64,000 bases of DNA from positions 3,782,001 through 3,846,000 of the forward strand of contig JAPFFF010000006.1 of the NCBI GenBank assembly GCA_039105265.1, in the 5' to 3' direction. This document shows positions 49,101 to 55,685 of this stretch, in pieces (position 1 is the first letter of the stretch; each line of letters opens with the position of its first letter). Under the pieces are notes generated by a model, which saw only the letters and a program-made list of their open reading frames with translations, was not told the DNA's origin and did not search any database. This stretch comes from Tritrichomonas musculus. Lineage: Eukaryota; Parabasalia; Tritrichomonadida; Tritrichomonadidae. The translations under genes and the position numbers were made by a program.

Positions 49101-49694
49101 GCAATTGAAAAATGATCCTTCACAAATTTCTCGAACTTGGCTTGGAATGAAGATGTTCTCAATACAACTCTCTGAAAATGCATAGCGGCCGATTCGTTTG
49201 ATAAAAGAAGGAATTATCAAACTTTTCAAATCTCGTCGAACAAAGATTAGATTATCGTAATCTTCATTCTCGAAACTGTTTTTGTTCTTGCTAACAATCA
49301 TCTTGTTGTCAATGTTCATCAAATGGTTGTTGCTTGGCATTACTGTAATTAATTTTAATTTCGACGCTCCTCGACAAAATCCTTCTTCTAATTCGTTAAC
49401 ACTCGTTGGAATGAAAAGACTTTCAATATTTGAAAAAGTAAAAACATCTTTCTCGATTTTTTCAACTTTCGAATCTGATGGGAAATTTAATGAATAAATC
49501 ATTTTCGAATTTCGGAATGCGCCTTCTTTTATGCTTACAACATTATATTCTTGATTATTGTAATTAATTAATTTTGGAATAAAAACATCACCGCTTGCAT
49601 TATCATTATTAATAACACTTGCCGTTTTATCTTCTTCATTGATACTAAATATCAATTTATTATATTTAATTTTTTCTGAATTATTCTTTATCAT
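43143..49694 (-). CDS. BspA-like LRR / pseudokinase / giant Sel1 array protein (2183 aa)
   Basis: Order from the N-terminus: BspA-type LRR_5 repeats (about 20-270; SIKEGAFRNSKMIYSLNFPS, RIGRYAFSESCIENIFIPSQ), a kinase-like domain (about 280-520) that lacks HRD (IYIDKFETNKIYID) and DFG (LLISFIN) and is surely inactive, then from about 570 to the end some 44 Sel1 repeats (for example AMFNYALILSNGDGIEENKKEAARYYKLAA, split here by repeat). Near-identical blocks recur within the array at 216, 1410 and 3180 bp (see findings). Sel1 proteins form solenoid scaffolds, and BspA LRRs usually mediate binding. No signal peptide is evident. The 3' end of the array keeps a final distinct unit before the stop. 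The start ATG at 49694 follows an A/T-rich leader without a clear initiator. Confidence 0.87.
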   Translation of the reverse strand: MIKNNSEKIKYNKLIFSINEEDKTASVINNDNASGDVFIPKLINYNNQEYNVVSIKEGAFRNSKMIYSLNFPSDSKVEKIEKDVFTFSNIESLFIPTSVNELEEGFCRGASKLKLITVMPSNNHLMNIDNKMIVSKNKNSFENEDYDNLIFVRRDLKSLIIPSFIKRIGRYAFSESCIENIFIPSQVREICEGSFFNCKKLSHVEISKNSELQTVEPLSFLSTSISSINIPSNVKHLFDTFSEECNKVNEITTIDNSMINIDDFEKVSELENNKERMISLIVNPKTNEKYIQTYLKTMFETSEERSVFISNYNIIKRMTQHPGMMRIVSFDEHPHLTIINEYKVLFTLKEMITINQKTISRSRVYQILYGILRTIEFLNLHNIYIDKFETNKIYIDEYFRPRLLISFINKNKRLNEEENNENLKDEIRSYFELIYEILTGRIYKDDECLSTISTIKEEGFKEFLLKHLTMNKTDNQNQPTISDIIEELESHKPEFIENEETDISTYESDLNIFLSEYLKEIQEELTDNAFYSNIYKEIITKQNQVTENSKDNRNNKEEARIKEEISKETMFQCEKHLLNGDATSKNKEELAKYYKQAADQGDVESMFKYAVMLFKGDGIEKNKKEAAHFFKLAADQGYVKAMFKYAKMVSKGDGIEVNKREASEYYKRAADHGDVVSMFNYAVMVDKGDGIEEDKTEASRYYKLASEHGYASAMYNYAIMLSEGDGIEMNKTESARYYKLAADQGHARAILNYAKILLYGEGVDVNEKEALRLFKLIADHGNAEDKLRYAVMLSEGIQVEPNKIEAARYYKLAADQGNVESMHLYASMLDKGNGIEVNKKEAARYYKLAIDNGYKYSVFRYADMNYKGEGVEMNKKEAARYYKIEADKGNSQSMICYAEMNYNGDGIAINKSEAAKYFKLAADSGIPYAMHKYAVMNYQGDGIAMNKVEAAKYFKFAADRGNDDDRIYYANMISSGDGVEMNKKEAFYYYKLSMDDCGNNEGILGCAFMLYTGGFGIEKDMNEAARYYKLAADKAEPRGMFGYANMLIKGEACEKNKKTKAEYIKQAADEGHVESMFNYAVMLFKGDGIDANKKEAAHFFKLAADQGYVKAMFKYAKMVSKGDGIEVNKREASEYYKRAADHGDVVSMFNYAVMVDKGDGIEEDKTEASRYYKLASEHGYASAMYNYAIMLSEGDGIEMNKTESARYYKLAADQGHVESMYNYAIALSEGEGVEIDKRESARYFKLASEKGHVKAMLNYVKILLNCEGVNVNKEEADQLFKLIADHGNAEDKFNYAVMLSEGNKIEPNQIEAARYYKLAADKGHAKAMFNYALILSNGDGIEENKKEAARYYKLAADQGNVDSMHSYAVMLDEGDGIEENKKEAIRYYKLAIDQGNSNSMYNYALMLSNGDGIEENKKEAARYYKLAADQGDVDSMHSYALMLDEGDGIEENKKEAIRYYKLAIDQGNSNSMYNYALMLSNGDGIEENKKEAARYYKLAADQGDVDSMHSYALMLDEGDGIEENKKEAIEYYKLAIDQGNTDSMYNYALMLEKGDGTEENKNEAARYFELAAKNHKLAADQGDAGAMFRYAQMLFYGKGIDTNKKEAAQYYKLAADQGDVDAMDSYAFILSKGDGIKENKKEAVRYYKLAMDQGNTNSMYNYAFMLEKGDGIEENKKEAARYFKLAAKDIKLEAEEGNAVSMFNYGEMLENGYGVEMNKKEALRYYKLATDKGVTDAMNRYAQMLSEGVEIQMDKKEAARYYKLAADQGDIDSIISYADMLLDGDGIEPNMNEGIRYYRLGIDQGDSKAIFNYAKRLYFGNGIERNRKEAAQYYKLAADKGHVESMKEYATLVNIGEYIKRNVKQAAQYYKLAADHGDADSMNSYASMLDAGIGIEVNKKEAARYYKLAIDNGCNSPVFRYAEMNYKGEGVEVNKKEAARYYKIEADKGNSQSMICYAEMNYNGDGIAINKSEAAKYFKLAADSGIPYAMHKYAVMNYQGDGIAMNKVEAAKYFKFAADRGNDDDRIYYANMISSGDGVKMNKKEALYYYKLSMDDCGNNEGILGCAFMLYTGGFGIEKDMNEAARYYKLAADKAEPRGMFGYANMLIKGEACEKNKKTKAEYIKQAADEGHVESMFNYGIMCEKGQGVEINKNEALKYYKNAADKGHALSKSYYESLKEKIN
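43264..44000 (-). repeat. Block duplicated at 46444-47180 (offset 3180 bp)
   Basis: The sequence from about 43264 to about 43920 recurs almost unchanged 3180 bp away (46444-47100), for example GGTATTCCACTATCTGCTGC and the surrounding bases. It encodes about six Sel1 units (NYNGDGIAINKSEAAKYFKL and neighbours). 3180 is a multiple of 3, so the frame is kept. This is an intragenic segmental duplication, with only scattered substitutions between copies. Confidence 0.85.
45148..45800 (-). repeat. Three tandem 216-bp units (two Sel1 repeats each)
   Basis: A 216-bp unit, two Sel1 repeats long, is repeated in tandem with starts near 45151, 45367 and 45583. The first two copies are nearly identical and the third has diverged slightly (AAGCATAACAGCATAACTG instead of AAGCATTAAGGCATAACTG). 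It is nested inside the larger duplicated structure of the gene. Confidence 0.85.
46044..46440 (-). repeat. Block duplicated at 47454-47850 (offset 1410 bp)
   Basis: About 370-400 bp encoding the units DVVSMFNYAVMVDKGDGIEE through AMYNYAIMLSEGDGIEMNK recurs 1410 bp away with almost no changes. 1410 is a multiple of 3. Together with the 3180-bp repeat it shows that the Sel1 array grew by copying multi-unit blocks. Confidence 0.82.
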
Positions 49695-49932
49695 GTTCTT
49701 TTTTCAAAATTAACAAAAAAAATATCTAGACGGTTTTTGGTCAATAATTCTATAAAAACTTCAGGATTTTATTCACAAAAACAATAACAATCTTTGATTT
49801 GTTTAAATCATAGATTAATGTTTATTTAACATTAATTTATTTAAGAAAAAATTAGTCAAAAATTAGAAGATCTGTTTTTTTAGAAAATAATAAGTAAAAA
49901 CAATTAAAATGTATAAAAAGTAACAGTTGTTA
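49695..49932. other. Upstream region of the BspA/Sel1 gene
   Basis: AT-rich flank without coding sequence, ending at the left target duplication of the hAT MITE. Confidence 0.4.
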
Positions 49933-49940
49933 CACTTTTG

Positions 49941-50527
49941 CAGGGATGGTTACCGTTACTAATCGGTAAACATTTAAACGTTCTCTACCGTACCAGTATT
50001 ACCTTTAAAACTGCCAGTATATGGTAATACCAGTACACTTACCGATTTACCGGGAGAAATGTTACCGGGAATGAAGTGAAGCTTTCAGTAAAACATCGGT
50101 ATTTATTTTTTGATGATATTATAACATACTTTTCAAAAAATCATTCTAAATTAAATATGTTTGATGCTTGTTATAATGTCAAATTAGAATACCAGTTTCA
50201 TTATATAATTTTATTTTATTTCATTATATAAATTCTATTTTATATTTAATTATCCTAAGCCTAAAAAAATATTCAATGCCATAGCTTAAAATTTTAACTA
50301 AAAATTATAATTATTGTATCAATATAGAATTACCGGTAATTACCAGTAATCATAAAAAAATACATTTTACTACTTTTATGAAAAAAATCGGTACGAAATT
50401 TTTACCGGCGGTTATTTTAAACGTATTTACCGGTATATACTTAATACTCCAAAAAAAATACCAGTATTTACTGCTTACCAGTAGCATTCCGGTAAACGGT
50501 AAAAACTAATCTCGGTAGCCATCCCTG
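49941..50527. mobile_element. hAT-type MITE, 587 bp, with 8-bp target duplication
   Basis: The element has terminal inverted repeats CAGGGATGGTTACCG (left, 49941) and the reverse complement of CGGTAGCCATCCCTG (right, ending 50527), differing at one base. CAGGGATGG is typical of hAT termini. It is flanked by a perfect 8-bp direct repeat CACTTTTG (49933-49940 and 50528-50535), the target length expected for hAT. The interior has no coding sequence but many ACCGGTA/TACCGG/ACCAGTA words, especially toward both ends. It is therefore non-autonomous and needs a hAT transposase elsewhere. Perfect target duplication and nearly perfect ends suggest a fairly recent insertion. Confidence 0.9.
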
Positions 50528-50535
50528 CACTTTTG

Positions 50536-50817
50536 TTAACGAAATGTTTTTTTTTCTCTATGTATCGAGATTTTTCACTCTTTATAAAAATATTAATATT
50601 TGGAAATACGATACTGGTGAAATGTGTTGAAATGCTTTTTAGTTTGGATTTAGATATATTTTGGCTCAAAATTCCTCTTGGACAAAAGTTTTCACTGGTG
50701 AAAATTTATAATATTTTAAAGGGAAAATGAATCCAAGATCATATTTGAATACAAAGATGAATAAAAACGATAAAAAAGCTGAAATTGTTTATTTTATTAT
50801 TCACTTTTATTATTATA
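50536..50817. other. Spacer right of the hAT MITE
   Basis: Short AT-rich spacer between the MITE and the stop codon of the kinase-Sel1-BspA gene. Small open frames on both strands here are unconvincing. Confidence 0.4.
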
Positions 50818-53800
50818 TTAAATATAGAAAACTTCAGTGTTTGAATCTATTCCAATGTTACTTATATTAAGGTGAAATGGAACAGTAATGCGTCTCAGAG
50901 ACGTGCAGCCGGTGAATGCATCGTCACCTATTTCGGTTACTGATGGAGGAATTGATATTTGTGTAAGAGAAGTGCATTTTTGGAATGCATTTTCACCAAT
51001 TATTGTTACAGAAGAAGGAATCGATACTTGCCTAAGCGATGTGCATCTTAAGAACACGTTCCATCCAATTTCAGTAACAGAAGAAGGAATTGACACCTGT
51101 GTCAGAGATGTGCATCCTTTAAAGAAACCATCACTGATCTTCTTTAATGAATTGGAAAGTGTAACGTTGGTTAATGAAGAGCACTCTGCAAACATGGAAC
51201 CGCCTGTATCAATTACAGAAGATGGAAGCGTTATTTCCTTCAGAGATGTGCAACCAAAAAATACTGATTGGTCAAATGACTTCACTGAAGATGGAATTGT
51301 TATGTATTGAAGCATTGAACAATTTCTAAATGCATCAGCACCGATATGAGTAACAGAAGAAGGAATTGATATTCGCGTAAGAGATGTGCATCCTTTAAAT
51401 GCATATAACTCTCCAAACATGTCACCTGCGATTTTACAAACAGTTGAACCTAATCTGACTGATGATATCAATTCATTATACATAAACCTTGAGTCGGTTT
51501 CTCGAATTCCATAAATAAAAATTGAAATCATCACCTGGATAACATTGGATTTCACTTTAAATATCCACTTAAACAGCTCCTCGAATATTCTAGATGGATA
51601 TTGTAACTCTACAAAGACTGATCTATAATAATGGAAAATATCATTTAAAACATCAAAACGAACATTATAATAAAAGAGGACTTCTGAAACCTCCCAAGAT
51701 ATTTGAATCTCATATTCTGTGTTTAATTTGATCATATGTAAAAGATCGAATTCGTCATTGATCAGAATTTCAAAACACTTTTTTTCTTTCAATTCATTAG
51801 TCATTAGAAATGAAGCAAGTTTATGTAATCCCTCTAATATGCTATTATTTGGATATTTGGGAGCTATTTGTGAAATAATGTATTGTTTTGTTTTTAATGG
51901 AAAAGAATTGAAATTCTTTATTAAAATTGGTTCATTTTTTCTTTGTTCTAAAATGTTGGTATAGCTTTTCTTTGCAGAAGCATGACCTTTATCAGCGGCA
52001 AGTTTATAATAATGTAAAGCAGCGTTTTGATCTTGAATGACTCCCTGGCCTTTTTCTAAGATACTAGCATATTCAAACATTGCATCAACATGATTTTTAT
52101 CAGCAGCATATTTTATATATCGAATTCCTTCTTTTGTATTAGGATGGCAATCAATTCCTTTCAAGAGCATCATTCCTAGCTTATATGATTGGTTTGCATC
52201 GCCTCTATCAGCAGTTTCTTTAATTTGCTTAATATTTGAAGCAGGCTCTTTTTGATTTACATTAGGTTGTTCACATAATTTTGGATATTTCTTCCTTGCT
52301 AATGAATTTCCTTTATTAATTGCACTTTTCAAGTACTTTAGTGCTTCTTTTTCATCTGTTTGAACTCCATCTCCATTGTAAAGCATATCTCCAATATAAA
52401 ACATTGCATTAGAGTCTCCTTTTTGTGCGGCAATTTGAAAGAGTCTAAATGCATCTTGTTTATCAATGTCAACACCAATTCCATTTTTGAGCATGTAAGC
52501 ATATTGAACCATTGAAGCAATATCATTTTTGCCTACTGCAAGTCGAAAACATTTTGCAGCTTCTTCTTTATTGGTTTCAAGTTCATCTCCATTGTAGAAC
52601 TTCGTTCCATAACAATAAAGACTATCTCCTGTTTGCTTAGCGAGAAATGAATCTCTTTTATCAAGTCCATTCTTTTTGGCCATGTAAAAGTAATATTGAG
52701 CATTTTTATAGCTTTGAGGGCAACCTTTGCCATTGAAACAAAGCTTAGCATAGCTGTGCATTGCCTCTGTACTGCCTCTTTTAGTTGCTTTTTCAAAATA
52801 TTTGGCCGCTTTTTGGAAGTTTCTTTCCTTTTTTTCAATTTTCCCATACAAGTATAAAACGGAAGCATCGTTTTTTTTAAGCTGCTTTTTGAGAATTTTT
52901 TTTGCTTTTGATAAATCTTTTGGAACAATGTCGCCTTTAATTAGCATGTTACTATAATAAATGATGGCTTCGATGCATTCGTCTTTAATAGATTTCTCCA
53001 AAAATTTTATGCCATTTTCTGTATTTTGAGGAAAATTATTACTTCCTTCTATAAAATATTTACCAACTAGAAACTGCTTTTGTGGATCTCCTTCTGAGTC
53101 TCTTATTATTTCATTGCACTCGTTATCAGGCAAATCAAATAAAACTGATTTTGATTTTGTTTTTCTAAATAAGCTTCTTCTTCTTGACTTGCTTTTGTCT
53201 TTTGAATTCAAAGATTGGGATGTCTCGCTTTTGTTAAAAGATTGAACAGATTTTGATTTCTGTGATGAATCCTTTATTAGCATAGTTTGTGATTTTTGGA
53301 AGGATCTATGCATTGATTCTTTTATTTTTTCCCCTGAATTAGAGCTTTGTTCCAATGACGATTGTTTATTCATAGATCTCATCATTTGGGAAACTTTTTT
53401 TCTATCAACAGTAACTTGCTTAAATGAACTTGTTTTATTCTGAATGAAATCTTCAAGTCTGATCATTTTCTTTGTTTTATCAAATGTTTTTTTGTATTCA
53501 TCGATATAGTCAACATACTGGAAAAAATCATCCTTTTCTATTTCGTCGGTTAAGTAACTAGGATCATTTTTGAGCTCATCGACAATTTCATCAAATGTAG
53601 GTCTTTTTGATGGATCCTGGTTCCAACATCTTTCAATTAAATCTTGATAAGCATCAGATATTGGGTAAGGAAATTTTGGGCGAATCCCATTAATAACTTT
53701 TTTTTTTATTTCTTCCACAGATTTGCATTCAGCAAAAGGTTGTTCATTAGTAATTATTTCATACATTATGAATGCAAATGCGTATACATCTGATTCATTA

Positions 53801-54396
53801 TTATATTCCATATTTTGATAAATCTCTGGTGAAATGTAAATAGGAGTTCCTTTAACATTTGCTGTTGATTGCATCGTGAGACTTTCAGAGTTTTGATGCT
53901 TTATTTTGGACAATCCAAAATCAGATATTTTCGGACATAAATATTCATCAATTAAAATATTTGATGGTTTTAAATCACGATGAATTATATGATTTGAATG
54001 CAAATAGGCCATTGCAGCTGCAATGCCGTAAATATTAATGAGCTTTTTTGTATCATCCCAGATTGATCTTGAAAGGCGTTCCAAGTTGATTACTTCTTCG
54101 AGAGTGCCGTTTTTCATGTATTCAGTGATAATTACTGGTTTTGGATCATTGTAAAAATCGTGAAGATTGAAACCAATAAACATAACAACGGATGGATGAT
54201 GGACCATTGACATGATATTGACTTCTCGTGTGAGTTCAAGAATATCTTCTTTCGATTCTTCATCTAAAAAAGAAAAGGAAATTTTGGCAGCGAAAATATT
54301 GCCTGTTTCTTTTTCTTCAACTTTCCTAACTTCGCCAAATGAACCTTTTCCAAGAAATCCTTTTAAAGTAAATTTGTTTAAATCAATTTCATTCAT
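50818..54396 (-). CDS. Kinase / Sel1 / BspA-like LRR fusion protein
   Basis: This 1192-aa protein has a well-conserved TKL-type kinase domain (about 8-280): GKGSFGEVRKV glycine loop, FAAKISF Lys, IIHRDLKPSNILID, ISDFGLSK, GTPIYISPEIY, DVYAFAFIMYEI and RCWNQDPSKRPTFDEI. All catalytic residues are present, so it should phosphorylate Ser/Thr. A Ser- and Lys/Arg-rich linker (about 310-425, KSKSRRRSLFRKTKSKS) follows, then about 10 Sel1 repeats (about 430-820), a unique segment, and a C-terminal BspA-type LRR_5 array (about 985-1180; SLTQVSIPSSVTEIG units). The order is the reverse of the BspA-pseudokinase-Sel1 gene next door. A TCATTA initiator lies 15 nt before the ATG. The kinase call is firm; the target is unknown. 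Confidence 0.9.
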   Translation of the reverse strand: MNEIDLNKFTLKGFLGKGSFGEVRKVEEKETGNIFAAKISFSFLDEESKEDILELTREVNIMSMVHHPSVVMFIGFNLHDFYNDPKPVIITEYMKNGTLEEVINLERLSRSIWDDTKKLINIYGIAAAMAYLHSNHIIHRDLKPSNILIDEYLCPKISDFGLSKIKHQNSESLTMQSTANVKGTPIYISPEIYQNMEYNNESDVYAFAFIMYEIITNEQPFAECKSVEEIKKKVINGIRPKFPYPISDAYQDLIERCWNQDPSKRPTFDEIVDELKNDPSYLTDEIEKDDFFQYVDYIDEYKKTFDKTKKMIRLEDFIQNKTSSFKQVTVDRKKVSQMMRSMNKQSSLEQSSNSGEKIKESMHRSFQKSQTMLIKDSSQKSKSVQSFNKSETSQSLNSKDKSKSRRRSLFRKTKSKSVLFDLPDNECNEIIRDSEGDPQKQFLVGKYFIEGSNNFPQNTENGIKFLEKSIKDECIEAIIYYSNMLIKGDIVPKDLSKAKKILKKQLKKNDASVLYLYGKIEKKERNFQKAAKYFEKATKRGSTEAMHSYAKLCFNGKGCPQSYKNAQYYFYMAKKNGLDKRDSFLAKQTGDSLYCYGTKFYNGDELETNKEEAAKCFRLAVGKNDIASMVQYAYMLKNGIGVDIDKQDAFRLFQIAAQKGDSNAMFYIGDMLYNGDGVQTDEKEALKYLKSAINKGNSLARKKYPKLCEQPNVNQKEPASNIKQIKETADRGDANQSYKLGMMLLKGIDCHPNTKEGIRYIKYAADKNHVDAMFEYASILEKGQGVIQDQNAALHYYKLAADKGHASAKKSYTNILEQRKNEPILIKNFNSFPLKTKQYIISQIAPKYPNNSILEGLHKLASFLMTNELKEKKCFEILINDEFDLLHMIKLNTEYEIQISWEVSEVLFYYNVRFDVLNDIFHYYRSVFVELQYPSRIFEELFKWIFKVKSNVIQVMISIFIYGIRETDSRFMYNELISSVRLGSTVCKIAGDMFGELYAFKGCTSLTRISIPSSVTHIGADAFRNCSMLQYITIPSSVKSFDQSVFFGCTSLKEITLPSSVIDTGGSMFAECSSLTNVTLSNSLKKISDGFFKGCTSLTQVSIPSSVTEIGWNVFLRCTSLRQVSIPSSVTIIGENAFQKCTSLTQISIPPSVTEIGDDAFTGCTSLRRITVPFHLNISNIGIDSNTEVFYI

Positions 54397-54407
54397 TTTA
54401 TGTTAAA

Positions 54408-54413
54408 TAATGA
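54408..54413 (-). promoter_or_regulatory. Candidate initiator (Inr) TCATTA
   Basis: On the minus strand TCATTA places the putative +1 A at 54411, 15 nt before the ATG at 54396. It matches the trichomonad initiator consensus and typical short leader. The same hexamer precedes the gene at 4451. Confidence 0.5.
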
Positions 54414-54635
54414 TATGACTCTACTTCTAAACCGAAATTGAATAGATCGACTATTGATATTGCTTTTGTTTTTATTTGAATTTTTTTGAATTTATTTTGG
54501 TATTATTAAAAAATGAATTTAGATTGTTTTTGTTAAAGAAAGCATGTATTTTGAAAATAAACAAATTTTTATTAAAATGCTGTATAAAATAAAAATGCCG
54601 TATAAATTAATTTTATATTGAAAAAGTTATTTTTC

Positions 54636-54752
54636 TAAAGTCGAATTCAAAAAGCATGGGATAAACTTTTTAAATATATACTGAAAAGTATTCAATTTTG
54701 TTCCAGCATGAATGATTTTTTTTGTGAGATATATTGAAAAAAAATTGAATTG
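54636..54752 (+). repeat. Diverged copy of the 55260-55388 repeat
   Basis: It starts with TAAAGTCGAATTCAAAAAGC and ends with GAATGATTTTTTTTGTGAGA...ATTGAAAAAAAATTGAAT. The same order of words occurs at 55260-55388 (TAAAGTCGGATTCAAAAGGC ... AATGATTTTTTTTCTGAGAA). The two copies are in direct orientation about 620 bp apart. Confidence 0.6.
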
Positions 54753-55226
54753 CTAAAGGGGAAAAAGGGGAAAATAATAAAAATAATAAAAGAATCATTT
54801 TTATATAAAAACATATATTTTTGCATATGATTAATGTTGTATCTATCATTAATCCATATTTTTTAAGGAAAAAATCCTCAAAAAAAATCAATTTACCTAA
54901 TCTTTAGTTAAAAATATCATAGATCTTTGCACCAATTCACTAGAAAACGCATTGTAAAGCCTGCAATGATATTAAAATAGAGTTTCTTTTGTAAACCCTT
55001 GCTCAAATACTATTTTTTTATCATGAATTTACATATTAGTTGATGATCATCGATTTTTTAGTATTGAGCTGTAAATTGAAAGTTCAGTGATATATGTTTT
55101 GGCTCATATTGGAAACATTTTTTCATTATTGATTGGAATATTAGTGAATATAACTCAATAAATAAAGAAAAAAAATAATTGAAAAGAAGATTGTGTTTTT
55201 AACTTTTATCAGAATTTATTTGAGAA

Positions 55227-55388
55227 GTTGTCCCAAGCTTTTTGAATTCGACTTTATTGTAAAGTCGGATTCAAAAGGCTTGGGACAAACTTTTTGAAAA
55301 CGATAAGGTCAAATTTATAAATCTTTTAGGTCAATTTGTCCCAAGCAGAATGATTTTTTTTCTGAGAAACATTGAAAAAAATTGAATG
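55227..55388. repeat. 30-bp inverted repeat with 3-bp loop, plus adjoining repeat body
   Basis: 55227-55256 (GTTGTCCCAAGCTTTTTGAA...) and 55260-55290 are reverse complements at all but about two positions, separated by TTG. Further GTCCCAAGC words at about 55337 and 55391 continue the pattern to the right. As RNA it would form a long hairpin. The right arm and its continuation match the copy at 54636-54752. A fold-back transposon end or two abutting elements in inverted orientation are possible explanations. Confidence 0.7.
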
Positions 55389-55685
55389 TCGTCCCAAGCA
55401 TTTATTCAAAAAACTCTGTAACACTTTTAAAACTTTTTGAAAGCATTTATTTTAAAATCTAATTGAAAAGAGATTATTTATTAAAAAGGTGTGCTAAATG
55501 TTTTTGAGATTTTAGCAGCTTGGAAAAGTTTATTAAAAGGTGGTTTTTTTAAGGTTTTGTTTCAGAATCAAAGTGTTCTTTTAAATTAATGAACCATCTC
55601 TTAATAACAAGAATGTTTAATCCAAAAAAAAATTAAAATATTTATCAATTAAATATTTAAAATAATTATGTTATATATTGCTATT

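Larger units (their letters stand above)
54414..55685. other. Intergenic region with dispersed and inverted repeats
   Basis: About 1.3 kb without coding sequence. It carries an almost perfect inverted repeat at 55227-55290 and a related copy at about 54636-54752, listed separately. T-rich tracts and GTCCCAAGC words recur up to about 55400; the remainder is AT-rich. Confidence 0.5.

Noticed and set aside
43143-49694. CRISPR-like regular repeats in the Sel1 gene
   Set aside because: The period is 108 bp (36 codons) and encodes Sel1 units; it is a coding array in a eukaryote, not a CRISPR.
50888-51310. 140-codon plus-strand frame opposite the BspA repeats
   Set aside because: It is the antisense of a regular LRR array; periodic coding sequence keeps the opposite strand open.
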